Of a DNA stretch of 6,612 nt, positions 1 through 5,799 are shown piece after piece; position 1 is the stretch's first letter; each line of letters opens with the position of its first letter. Where the stretch lies: assembly GCA_002352125.1 (NCBI GenBank), contig DEHU01000264.1, forward strand, positions 1 through 6,612, given 5' to 3'. The stretch comes from Competibacteraceae bacterium UBA2792 (GTDB lineage: Bacteria; Pseudomonadota; Gammaproteobacteria; Competibacterales; Competibacteraceae). Under the pieces are notes generated by a model. That model saw only the letters and a program-made list of their open reading frames with translations. It made no database searches and was not told the origin of the DNA. The translations under genes and the position numbers were made by a program.

Positions 1-2
1 AC

Positions 3-686
3 GATTACAAGATGGGTGAAGCGCTCGCCTCGCCGGGGATGTGGACGCCGCGCGTGACCCAGCTCGATGCCATTCTCGACGATTTTTTCTTCAGCCAGGA
101 TTACGCTTACGTGCTGGGCGCGGCGCGACCCGCCGATGGCAGCGATAAGTCCATACCCGGCGGTCAGGTGGTTAATCTGGACGTGCGGCGCAAGGTCGCC
201 GACCTGCCGCTGCCCGGCCTGCCGCATCTTGGCTCCGGCATTTCCTGGTCGTATCAGGACCGGCCGGTCATGGCGACGCCCAATCTCAAGGAAGGCGTAA
301 TCACCGTCATCGACATGAAGGATTGGAAGGTGATCAAGGAGGTCAAAACCGCCGGCCCAGCATTTTTCATGCGCAGCCACGAAAACACGCCTTACGCTTG
401 GGTAGATGCGATGATGAGCAAGGACAAGGACACCATGCAATTGCTCGATAAGCGTACTCTCGAAATCGCTAAAACCCTGCGTCCCGAACCGGGCAAGACC
501 GCCGCTCATACCGAATTCACCCGCGACGGCAAATACGCATTGGTTTCCATCTGGGAGGACGACGGGGCGTTGGTGATTTACGACGCGGAAACTTTGAAAG
601 AGGTCAAGCGACTACCCATGCGCAAACCGGTGGGCAAGTATAACGTTTACAACAAAATTACCCGATCCGAGGGGACCAGTCACTGA
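3..686 (+). CDS. nirN: Heme d1 protein NirN (C-terminal part), cut by window start
   Basis: The reading frame is open from the window edge, so the N-terminus is missing; about 227 C-terminal residues are visible. The product looks like the d1-type eight-bladed propeller of the NirS/NirN/NirF group: a VLGAAR strand near residue 35 (counting from the ATG at 12), an LPHLGSG loop near residue 70 that lines up with the PHPGRG loop I recall from NirS, and strand repeats such as YALVSIWEDDGALVIYDAET near residue 175. The ending, KYNVYNKITRSEGTSH, fits NirN better than NirF or NirS as I remember those C-termini. NirN is a periplasmic c-type cytochrome/d1 protein that oxidises dihydro-heme d1 in the last step of heme d1 synthesis for nitrite reductase NirS. 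The cytochrome c half that would separate NirN from NirF is outside the window. The gene overlaps nnrS by TGATG, so the two are probably co-transcribed. NirF or a cd1-like paralogue remains possible. Confidence 0.75.
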   Translation, partial: DYKMGEALASPGMWTPRVTQLDAILDDFFFSQDYAYVLGAARPADGSDKSIPGGQVVNLDVRRKVADLPLPGLPHLGSGISWSYQDRPVMATPNLKEGVITVIDMKDWKVIKEVKTAGPAFFMRSHENTPYAWVDAMMSKDKDTMQLLDKRTLEIAKTLRPEPGKTAAHTEFTRDGKYALVSIWEDDGALVIYDAETLKEVKRLPMRKPVGKYNVYNKITRSEGTSH

Positions 687-1864
687 TGGCCAGTGCAATT
701 TCTAAAGTGGCGTTATGGAATCTTGGATTCCGGCCGTTTTTTCTCGGCGCGGCGACGTTCGCCATCGTTTCGATGCTGCTCTGGATGGGCGTCTATGTCT
801 TGCAACTGCCATTGCCGATCACCAAAATTTCCACTTTTCAGTGGCACGCTCACGAAATGATTTATGGGTTCGCGATGGCGGTGATTGCCGGATTTCTGCT
901 GACGGCGGTCAAGAACTGGACCGGAGTACAAACCCTTTACGGATTTGGTTTGTTGGGATTGTTCGCTTTGTGGGTGTTGCCAAGAATTCTATTTTTGTTC
1001 GGTACGCCGCTGATTTTTGTCGCCGGGTTTTTTGACCTGCTGTTCGCATTATGCCTGATCGGTTCGATTATGTATCCGATTGTCAAGGCTAAGCAGTGGA
1101 AACAGCTAGGGATTATAGCCAATCTGATTTTATTGGCGGTCGCCAATGGCTGTTTTTATCTGGGAGTTGCTGATCTTGTTGATCGTGGTGCCTATTTTGG
1201 CATCTATGGCGGTTTGTTTTTGATTGTTGGACTGATTCTTTTCATGGGCAGAAGGGTCATTCCATTTTTCATCGAAGTTGGCGTGGGTTATCCGGTCAAA
1301 CTTTTTAACTCGAAGTGGCTGGATTTATTGATTGTCTTATTGTATGTCACGTTCTTGATTTCTGAGGTGCTGGTTGGGAATTCATGGATGATAGCCTTGA
1401 CTTCGATCAGTCTTTTTATCGCCAACTCTTTCCGATTAATTGGCTGGCATACAAGGGGGATTTGGAAAAAGCCGCTGTTGTGGAGTTTGTTTATCTCTTT
1501 TATATGGATCAATCTCGGCTTTTTCCTGCTGGCGCTGAATGCCTTCCTGAGTTTGCCCAATATCGTCGTGATTCACGCTTTCAGCATTGGTGGTATCGGT
1601 GTCGTCATCCTGAGCATGATGGCGCGGGTCACACTTGGCCATACTGGAAGAAACGTGCAAAAACCTCCAAAGACGGTAGCCTTTTCTTTGATCGTCCTCA
1701 TTGCTGGAGCAACCATCAGAGTGATAGCGCCGTTGATCGCCGAAAGCCACTATGTCATTTGGGTAGCGATCTCCCAGCTTTTATGGATCGCAGCGTTTTC
1801 GATATTTATCGTCACGTACTTCCCCATGCTCGTTAAACCAAGAGTTGATGGTCAGTTTGGTTGA
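686..1864 (+). CDS. nnrS: NnrS family membrane protein
   Basis: Complete gene of 392 residues, about the usual length for NnrS. The start ATG overlaps the nirN stop (TGATG), with GAGGGG at 669-674 as a plausible ribosome site, so translation is probably coupled. Family marks visible: LGFRPFFL (residues 13-20), WHAHEMIYGF (53-62), AGFLLTAVKNWTG (68-80), MGRRVIPFF (187-195), GWHTRGIW (253-260), and HAFSIGGIG followed by MMARVTLGHTGR (297-322). The protein is hydrophobic throughout, with about 12 membrane spans; conserved histidines fit the reported heme and copper binding of the family. NnrS genes belong to nitric oxide-responsive regulons and protect cells against NO-related stress; the exact biochemistry is unsettled. 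The C-terminus (KPRVDGQFG) looks intact. Base composition drops sharply after the first ~200 codons: two hand-counted lines (1201-1260, 1321-1380) are 42% and 38% GC, against 75% in a nirN line, with many TTG/TTA leucines. Confidence 0.95.
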   Translation: MASAISKVALWNLGFRPFFLGAATFAIVSMLLWMGVYVLQLPLPITKISTFQWHAHEMIYGFAMAVIAGFLLTAVKNWTGVQTLYGFGLLGLFALWVLPRILFLFGTPLIFVAGFFDLLFALCLIGSIMYPIVKAKQWKQLGIIANLILLAVANGCFYLGVADLVDRGAYFGIYGGLFLIVGLILFMGRRVIPFFIEVGVGYPVKLFNSKWLDLLIVLLYVTFLISEVLVGNSWMIALTSISLFIANSFRLIGWHTRGIWKKPLLWSLFISFIWINLGFFLLALNAFLSLPNIVVIHAFSIGGIGVVILSMMARVTLGHTGRNVQKPPKTVAFSLIVLIAGATIRVIAPLIAESHYVIWVAISQLLWIAAFSIFIVTYFPMLVKPRVDGQFG

Positions 1865-1882
1865 TTTGTCCTTTGGACAGGA

Positions 1883-2060
1883 GTGGGTGAGCTGCGCAAG
1901 ACCAACGAGACTCTGCGGTTGGCTAGGGCATTTTTCGCCCGGGCGGAGCTCGATCGCCGCTTCAAGCCGTCAGAATCTTCATCGACCAGCATTGTCGAAG
2001 TCTACGAGGTCGAGCCGACCCGCAAACTGCTAGCGGCAACTTTCCGGGCAAGCTATCCTG
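1883..2060 (+). pseudogene. Degenerate IS3-family transposase remnant (OrfA end + OrfB start)
   Basis: Frame 1883-1969 reads GELRKTNETLRLARAFFARA then ELDRRFKP, which matches the leucine-zipper tail of IS3-family OrfA (typically ELRxANEILRxASAFFAxAELDRxxK). Directly after it, in the -1 frame as in real IS3 elements, 1975-1992 reads IFIDQH, the usual start of OrfB. An extra base near 1993-1999 shifts the frame, and 1997-2032 continues EVYEVEPTRKLL, matching the OrfB block (R)EVYGVEPICKVL; ASY near 2051-2059 fits the following PSTY. Only the junction of the two ORFs survives: the OrfA helix-turn-helix and the OrfB DDE domain are gone and no terminal repeats are seen. It begins about 20 bp after the nnrS stop. 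The element cannot encode a working transposase; a GTG-started 114-codon frame through it (1883-2227) is not a real gene. Confidence 0.8.
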
Positions 2061-2178
2061 ACCTAATTTCGCGCCAACCGGCCTTCATAAATCTGGGACG
2101 GTCCACAACGGCAGCGTGTTGCACGACGAGCGGATGTAGGATCAGAGAAAGCGATGCAGGTTGCCGATGTGCGGAGAC
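2061..2178. other. Unassigned intergenic stretch between IS3 remnant and activator sites
   Basis: I see no recognisable protein, RNA gene or strong repeat here. It may be decayed DNA from the IS element or from whatever gene once lay there. Checked by eye in all frames; no frame gives convincing similarity to the missing part of IS3 OrfB. Confidence 0.4.
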
Positions 2179-2224
2179 GTGTTTCAATTTGAATAATCCA
2201 GAATATAAGTGTTTCATTTTGAAA
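2179..2224 (+). promoter_or_regulatory. Two tandem palindromic activator sites, 30 bp apart
   Basis: GTGTTTCAATTTGAAT (2179-2194) and GTGTTTCATTTTGAAA (2209-2224) match at 14 of 16 positions. Each is a dyad of the form TTTCA-N3-TGAA(A/T). Start-to-start spacing is exactly 30 bp, close to three helical turns, so two bound dimers would face the same side. The second site sits in a larger imperfect palindrome, with GTGTT at 2209 answered by AACAC at 2227-2231. They lie about 90-130 bp upstream of a sigma-54-type -24/-12 element, the usual place for upstream activator sequences of a bacterial enhancer-binding protein. The cognate regulator is not in the window. The sequence does not match the NorR half-site pattern (GT-N7-AC) in an obvious way. 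Confidence 0.6.
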
Positions 2225-2247
2225 TGAACACCCGTCTTCCTTTCCGC

Positions 2248-2261
2248 TTCAATTCAATCAA
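2248..2261 (+). promoter_or_regulatory. Possible degenerate FNR/DNR-type box
   Basis: TTCAATTCAATCAA matches the FNR/DNR/NnrR consensus TTGAT-N4-ATCAA at 8 of 10 informative positions, with a perfect right half. Such boxes commonly control denitrification genes. If bound as a class II site (-41.5), transcription would start near 2296, with TATTTT at 2279-2284 as a possible -10. It overlaps the IHF-like site, and AT-rich DNA gives such matches by chance, so this is a weak call. Confidence 0.2.
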
Positions 2262-2268
2262 GTCCTTG
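2256..2268 (+). promoter_or_regulatory. IHF consensus site
   Basis: AATCAAGTCCTTG is a perfect match to the IHF consensus WATCAA-N4-TTR. It sits between the tandem activator sites and the -24/-12 promoter, where IHF normally bends DNA so that an enhancer-bound activator touches sigma-54 RNA polymerase. AT-rich DNA flanks it on both sides. The position adds weight to the sigma-54 reading of this region. Confidence 0.5.
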
Positions 2269-2309
2269 CTAATCCTGTATTTTTAGCATGGATTTATGGC
2301 TGAAAATAC

Positions 2310-2326
2310 TGGCACGATATTAGCAT
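2310..2326 (+). promoter_or_regulatory. Sigma-54 (RpoN) -24/-12 promoter
   Basis: TGGCACGATATTAGCAT has a perfect -24 box (TGGCACG) and a -12 box TAGC in place of TTGC. GG (2311-2312) and GC (2323-2324) are separated by exactly 10 bases, the invariant sigma-54 spacing. The transcript would start near 2335 and run rightward. Activator-like and IHF-like sites lie upstream at suitable distances. No + strand protein gene follows; the next genes are all on the opposite strand. Confidence 0.6.
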
Positions 2327-2439
2327 TATACATAGTGCCGTGTATAGGCACGGATGGTAGGATAAGGGGCAAAGGGACGAAACGGACAGCCAAGTGGTTT
2401 TTGCTACAGCGAATTCCACGCTTCAGGGAGTGGCAAGCG

Positions 2440-2502
2440 GATAGCGGTATCTCTCCAGCAAACCTATCGCGGCTCCACAAGGATGTATCACGATAGCGGT
2501 AT
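2440..2502. repeat. 11-base direct repeat GATAGCGGTAT, two copies
   Basis: Exact copies at 2440-2450 and 2492-2502. CTATC at 2464-2468 can pair with the GATAG of either copy, so two alternative hairpins are possible in RNA. Confidence 0.6.
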
Positions 2503-2534
2503 AGGGGTAAGCAGCTATGGTTTGTGTTAGGGTT

Positions 2535-2577
2535 AGTTACGTCGAGAGTGCTTAAAAATTGAGCTCTCGGCGTAACT
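2535..2577. repeat. 14-bp inverted repeat (stem-loop)
   Basis: AGTTACGTCGAGAG (2535-2548) pairs with CTCTCGGCGTAACT (2564-2577) at 13 of 14 positions; the odd pair is a G-U in + strand RNA. The loop is 15 bases and A/T-rich. It lies 46 bp beyond the stop of the last - strand operon gene and about 200 bp beyond the predicted sigma-54 start, so it may end or stabilise transcripts from either side. No T-run follows on either strand, so it is not a standard intrinsic terminator. A further copy of the arm, AGTTACGACG, is at 2622-2631, overlapping the end of the 78-codon gene. Confidence 0.65.
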
Positions 2578-2623
2578 GGCTTTATGCCGTTCGGCCAATG
2601 ACGGACAACTTTTCACGAGAGAG

Positions 2624-2860
2624 TTACGACGGTTGATCGGAAGGGTACTCCGGCTGATTGCCGTCAGGGCTTTCGATGGTTGGCTCAATCGAATGGCTTG
2701 CGAGCAGGGCGTTCATGTTCAGTTGTCGCAGCGTGGAAATGGCATATTCCCAGCGGCCTTCGGCGCACAGGCCGAGAACACCGCCCTCCTCGTAGGCTGC
2801 CAGCGCCGCTTCGATACAAGCGGCGCGAATCGCTTCGGCCAGTCGCCTTTCGTCCGACAT
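2624..2860 (-). CDS. Small conserved-looking protein at end of nor accessory operon
   Basis: 78 residues, no assigned function. The ATG at 2860 has an excellent ribosome site (GGAGGG, reverse complement of 2863-2868) four bases upstream. The first ~55 residues are Ala/Glu/Leu-rich and probably helical, with the segment GVLGLCAEGRWEYAISTLRQL (split near residues 27-47) at the core; the last ~20 residues are Pro/Ser/Asp-rich and probably disordered. There is no signal peptide or membrane span. I have a faint memory of similar short proteins with a GLCAEGRWE motif beside norD in other denitrifiers, but cannot confirm it. It starts 40 bp after the norD stop on the same strand, so it is probably the last gene of the operon. 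A role as a small partner of the NorQ/NorD machinery is only inferred from position. Confidence 0.8.
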   Translation of the reverse strand: MSDERRLAEAIRAACIEAALAAYEEGGVLGLCAEGRWEYAISTLRQLNMNALLASHSIEPTIESPDGNQPEYPSDQPS

Positions 2861-2900
2861 ATCCCTCCGGTCCTCTGATAATCGATGAATGCCGCTATTG

Positions 2901-4733
2901 CTATCCCGTCAGCCGAGTGTACAGCCGGATTAACTGGCGCGGCAGATCTTCGGGATGACGGATAAGGATAAAGCTATCTTTGCCGAACAAGTAGGGTAGA
3001 TAGTCGTCCGCTTCCTGATCGATGGTCACGCAGAAGGGGTGCAATCCCTCGCGGCGAGCTTCCAGCAAAGCCATTCGTGTATCCTCGATGCCATACCGCC
3101 CTTCGTACTGGTCGAGATCGTTCGGCTTGCCGTCGGTCAGTAGCAGCAGCAAACGGCGGGCAGCGGGCTGTTGCTCCAGCAAGCCGGTGGCATGACGCAC
3201 GGCAGCGCCCATGCGGGTGTAGTAGCCGGGTTTGATCGCATTAATTCGCCCTCGTATCGGGGCGGTGTAGCGCTCGGCAAAAGTTTTGATCCGGTGTACG
3301 CGGACGTGCTGGCGCTTACGTGAAGAAAAGCCGTACAGCGCAAAGCGGTCGCCAGTCACTGCCAGCGCCTCGGCGAACAGAAACAGACTGTCGCGAATGA
3401 CTTCGATCACCCGGCCCTTGTTGTTGACCCAAGCGTCGGTGGACAGCGACAGATCGGCCAACAGCAAGCAGGCGAGATTGCGTTCCTGCCGCGCCAGTTG
3501 CCGGTATAGGCCGCGTTCGTGGCCCTGTCCGCCACTGGCGCAATCGGCAGCGTGGCGAACGCAAGCATCCAAGTCCAATTCCTCGCCGTCCGGCTGAGCG
3601 CGGCGCCAGCCACGACCGGGACGCAGGATTTCGAACTGCCGGCGCAGACGCTGAGCGTCGCGACGCAACGATGGTGGTAATTCGCAAGGTTGAGCGCAGC
3701 GAGCCAGCATTTCTTGCACGCAGCAATAATTCGGTACGAGCAGTCGCTTGCGATAGTCCCACTCCGGGAGTTTGATCCCTGGGCCCAGTGGCAGGTCGTC
3801 CTCGCTGGCGGCGGGCAAATCGAGATCGAACCGCACCCGCGAGGCGGTACTGGAATCGTCGCGGGTGACGCTCAACACGTCCATGTCATCCGCCGTCCGT
3901 GCTGCGTTCGGCTCCGGGTCGTCGTCAGTTGGCCGGTTGACTCGGACGAACTCGGCCCATGACAACAGACTCTCGGCGCGGAACGGCAGCAGAAAGCTGT
4001 TCTTGCGTTCCGACGGGTCTACGTATTCGGCGTGGCGGCGTTGGCGGTCGCGCTCGGTCGCGCCGCCACCGGCTGTTGAACCGTCCGCATCCCGTGGCTG
4101 GGACCGGGCGGCCGCTGGAGTCGGTGCGGGGTAAAGCCAAAGCGGCATGGGTTGGGGCGGGCGGCGGGCGGCAGGTAAATCCAGAACACTACCGGGTTCG
4201 TGTAAGGCTTGCCGTAAGGCGATTTCCTGTACTGCTTCGTCGTGTGGGAGCCGTTCCGGCGGAATCCGCGATTCCAGCACGGCGGCCACCAAGCGGCGGT
4301 AGCGAGGTTGCAGGCCGGGATAGCGATCCAAAGCGATCAGCGTTCCCTGCTGATTTTGTCGCCACCAGGGGGTATCGGGGTCAACCGCGTCGTGAGCGGC
4401 GGCCAACGCGATAAGCCAAAGATATAAATCGTAGTTCAATTCCCGCCGGGGTAAGAGAGCCAATTTTGCTGGCAGTTGCAGCGTTTCGGCATCGCGGCAG
4501 GTCGGTTCGATCTTTTCGCCTAGCCCAGCGACGCGCGCTAGCCAGCGACGCCGTGCGCCGTGGCGGGCCGCTGCCGTTGGCACGACCCGCAAACCGGGAT
4601 CGCCGCTGAAGGCGCGAAACAGCAAACCGGCGGTTTTCTCAATGTCGGCCAGCGCGACCGCTGCGTCTGGATAATGGCATTGCGCCGCGCAAGTAATGAA
4701 ACGATGCCAGAGCGCGCCAACGTGTTCTTCCAT
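2901..4733 (-). CDS. norD: NorD, VWA-domain activator of nitric oxide reductase
   Basis: Complete gene of 610 residues, normal for NorD. The C-terminal third is a von Willebrand factor A domain: the MIDAS motif DLSLST (residues 427-432), the threonine of YYTRMGAA (504-511), and TDGKPND (533-539). Upstream is LPEWDYRKRLLVPNYC (322-337), typical of the NorD/CbbO family. Residues ~200-235 form a low-complexity Pro/Ala/Gln/Arg linker. The cytoplasmic VWA protein works with the AAA+ ATPase NorQ to activate NorCB by inserting non-heme iron, as shown for related Paracoccus proteins. The ATG at 4733 lies 16 bp from the preceding stop; the nearest SD-like GAGGGG is about 12 bases upstream, rather far, and overlaps the stop codon of the 4Fe-4S gene inside a repeat. 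CbbO of RuBisCO activation is a relative, but the nir/nor setting favours NorD. Confidence 0.93.
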   Translation of the reverse strand: MEEHVGALWHRFITCAAQCHYPDAAVALADIEKTAGLLFRAFSGDPGLRVVPTAAARHGARRRWLARVAGLGEKIEPTCRDAETLQLPAKLALLPRRELNYDLYLWLIALAAAHDAVDPDTPWWRQNQQGTLIALDRYPGLQPRYRRLVAAVLESRIPPERLPHDEAVQEIALRQALHEPGSVLDLPAARRPPQPMPLWLYPAPTPAAARSQPRDADGSTAGGGATERDRQRRHAEYVDPSERKNSFLLPFRAESLLSWAEFVRVNRPTDDDPEPNAARTADDMDVLSVTRDDSSTASRVRFDLDLPAASEDDLPLGPGIKLPEWDYRKRLLVPNYCCVQEMLARCAQPCELPPSLRRDAQRLRRQFEILRPGRGWRRAQPDGEELDLDACVRHAADCASGGQGHERGLYRQLARQERNLACLLLADLSLSTDAWVNNKGRVIEVIRDSLFLFAEALAVTGDRFALYGFSSRKRQHVRVHRIKTFAERYTAPIRGRINAIKPGYYTRMGAAVRHATGLLEQQPAARRLLLLLTDGKPNDLDQYEGRYGIEDTRMALLEARREGLHPFCVTIDQEADDYLPYLFGKDSFILIRHPEDLPRQLIRLYTRLTG

Positions 4734-4749
4734 AACCGGCGGCTTCCCC

Positions 4750-5799
4750 TCACCCCAACCCTCTCCCGAAGGGAGAGGGAGCGAGCGCGTTGATATCTTT
4801 TTCGGCGGGAGAGGGAGCGAGCACTTTCAGAGTGAGTGGCTTAGGCGTGATTTTGAGTTTGTCAGAGCCCGATTCGCTGCCCAGCAAACCTTGCGATCCA
4901 TCCGCTTCCAGCGCTTGCTGTCCGGCGATCCAGCTCAACAGACTGCCGTCGGGATTGTTCTGCTGGACGGTTTTGCAGGCGTCGATGCACTGGCCGCACT
5001 GGGTACAGGCGAACATTAGCCGCTTGATGTTGCGCGGCTTGAGCCGCATCGGGCAAACGTGATCGCAGAACGATTGGCAACTGGCGCAGTCGCGAGCGCG
5101 TTCGCGCTGATAGCCGACCACCATCGCCTGGCGATTGGCCATCCAAGCCAGACTTTGAAACATCCCTGCCGCACAGGCATAACGGCAGAACAAATGCCGG
5201 GCCAAGGTGAATTCGATGAACAGCAGCACGGTGCCAACGCCGACGAACAGCGCCTGATTGCGGGTCGGGGTGAGGTGAAACAGGTTGGAATACACTTCCA
5301 CCGGTGGTAGCAGGTAGGTCAACAGCGCCACCGCCCACAGAAAAGCGAAGGCCAGCGCAAGAGGAATGGCCAGCAGACAATAGCGAGCGTTGTTTGGAGC
5401 CGGCGTGCCGTCGGGATGCCAGGGTGGTCCCGGTTTCTTGTCCCAGATGCTTTGTTTGCCGCTGGCTTTGCGCACCAGTTGGTTGATGGTTTCCACCACG
5501 GAGAAGTGCGGACATAACCAGCCGCAATATAACCGGCCCCAGCGCCAGGCAATGCCGAGAAACGCGGCGGCCAGCAACAGAATCGGCACAAACACGCGCA
5601 GCAGGATGTTGAGCGCCATTTGGCTGGCATCGATCCGGCCAGCTAAATAGTTGTCCAGCCCCAGCGTCCACGGTTGGCCAAACACGATCAAATGACCTTG
5701 CGTCAGGTCGAAGCGGAGCAAATCGAAGACTGGAGCGAACAGGAACAGGACGAAAAAACCACCCTGGTACAGGACGCGCTTGCGTTGAAATGGAGTCAT
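4750..5799 (-). CDS. Polytopic 4Fe-4S membrane protein, CcoG/NapH-like
   Basis: 349 residues. Hydrophobic spans near residues 10-28, 60-85, 140-165 and 184-204. Membrane-edge cysteine pairs YCGWLCP (C92, C96) and FCRYACA (C205, C209) are followed by two ferredoxin-type clusters: CASCQSFCDHVCP (C238, C241, C245, C249) and CTQCGQCIDACK (C265, C268, C271, C275). This layout is that of the CcoG/RdxA, NapH and NosR C-terminal group, which moves electrons through the membrane or serves metal-centre assembly of cytochrome oxidases. NO reductase is a heme-copper oxidase relative, so a role in NorCB maturation or reduction is a reasonable inference. The ATG overlaps the previous stop (ATGA), implying coupling. 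Residues ~326-349 (starting VLAPSP and ending FGRGLG) are coded by a dispersed GGGAGAGGG repeat and are probably a late addition; the natural end was likely near residue 325. It is shorter than CcoG (~470), lacking the periplasmic C-terminal domain. Confidence 0.88.
   Translation of the reverse strand: MTPFQRKRVLYQGGFFVLFLFAPVFDLLRFDLTQGHLIVFGQPWTLGLDNYLAGRIDASQMALNILLRVFVPILLLAAAFLGIAWRWGRLYCGWLCPHFSVVETINQLVRKASGKQSIWDKKPGPPWHPDGTPAPNNARYCLLAIPLALAFAFLWAVALLTYLLPPVEVYSNLFHLTPTRNQALFVGVGTVLLFIEFTLARHLFCRYACAAGMFQSLAWMANRQAMVVGYQRERARDCASCQSFCDHVCPMRLKPRNIKRLMFACTQCGQCIDACKTVQQNNPDGSLLSWIAGQQALEADGSQGLLGSESGSDKLKITPKPLTLKVLAPSPAEKDINALAPSPFGRGLG
4759..4822. repeat. Dispersed GC-rich repeat: palindrome plus 16-bp direct repeat
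   Basis: CCCTCTCCC (4759-4767), loop GAA, GGGAGAGGG (4771-4779) is a perfect 9-bp palindrome. GGGAGAGGGAGCGAGC occurs exactly twice (4771-4786 and 4807-4822), 36 bp apart and so in the same frame. The pattern CTCACCCCAACCCTCTCCC is a widespread intergenic repeat in proteobacterial genomes. On the - strand it codes the last ~24 residues of the 4Fe-4S protein (LAPSP twice) and its outer edge reaches the norD ribosome-binding region. Confidence 0.8.

Larger units (their letters stand above)
2335..2577 (+). ncRNA. Candidate sigma-54-dependent RNA (speculative)
   Basis: This is the stretch that would be transcribed from the sigma-54 promoter. It contains no convincing protein gene. It would begin with a hairpin (GTGCC 2335-2339, loop of seven, GGCAC 2347-2351), contains the 11-base direct repeat GATAGCGGTAT (2440-2450 and 2492-2502) with a complementary CTATC (2464-2468) between them, and ends in a strong stem-loop (2535-2577). 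A 12-codon frame at 2517-2555 has AGGGG nine bases upstream. A 66-codon frame (2296-2496) starts before the predicted transcript start and lacks a ribosome site, so I do not call it. No intrinsic terminator with a U-run is seen, so the 3' end is a guess. Alternatives are a leader of a lost gene, or antisense transcription into the nor operon. Confidence 0.25.

Noticed and set aside
1867..1879. TGTCC-TTT-GGACA hairpin just after the nnrS stop
   Set aside because: Only a 5-bp stem with no T-run, too weak to call a terminator.
1883..2227. 114-codon frame as an intact gene
   Set aside because: Its first part is a broken IS3 OrfA tail and the frame then moves through OrfB remnants and unrelated DNA.
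2296..2496. 66-codon + strand frame beginning MAENTGTILALY
   Set aside because: No ribosome site, starts upstream of the predicted sigma-54 transcript start, and its composition looks random; no family recognised.
2527..2536. TTAGGGTTAG, like a telomere repeat
   Set aside because: Less than two units in a bacterial intergenic region; chance.
3959..4414. 151-codon + strand frame opposite norD
   Set aside because: Antisense shadow of the GC-rich norD gene, Arg/Gly-rich with no recognisable domain.
4862..5671. 269-codon - strand frame overlapping the 4Fe-4S gene
   Set aside because: Alternate-frame shadow; the overlapping frame holds the ferredoxin motifs and membrane spans.
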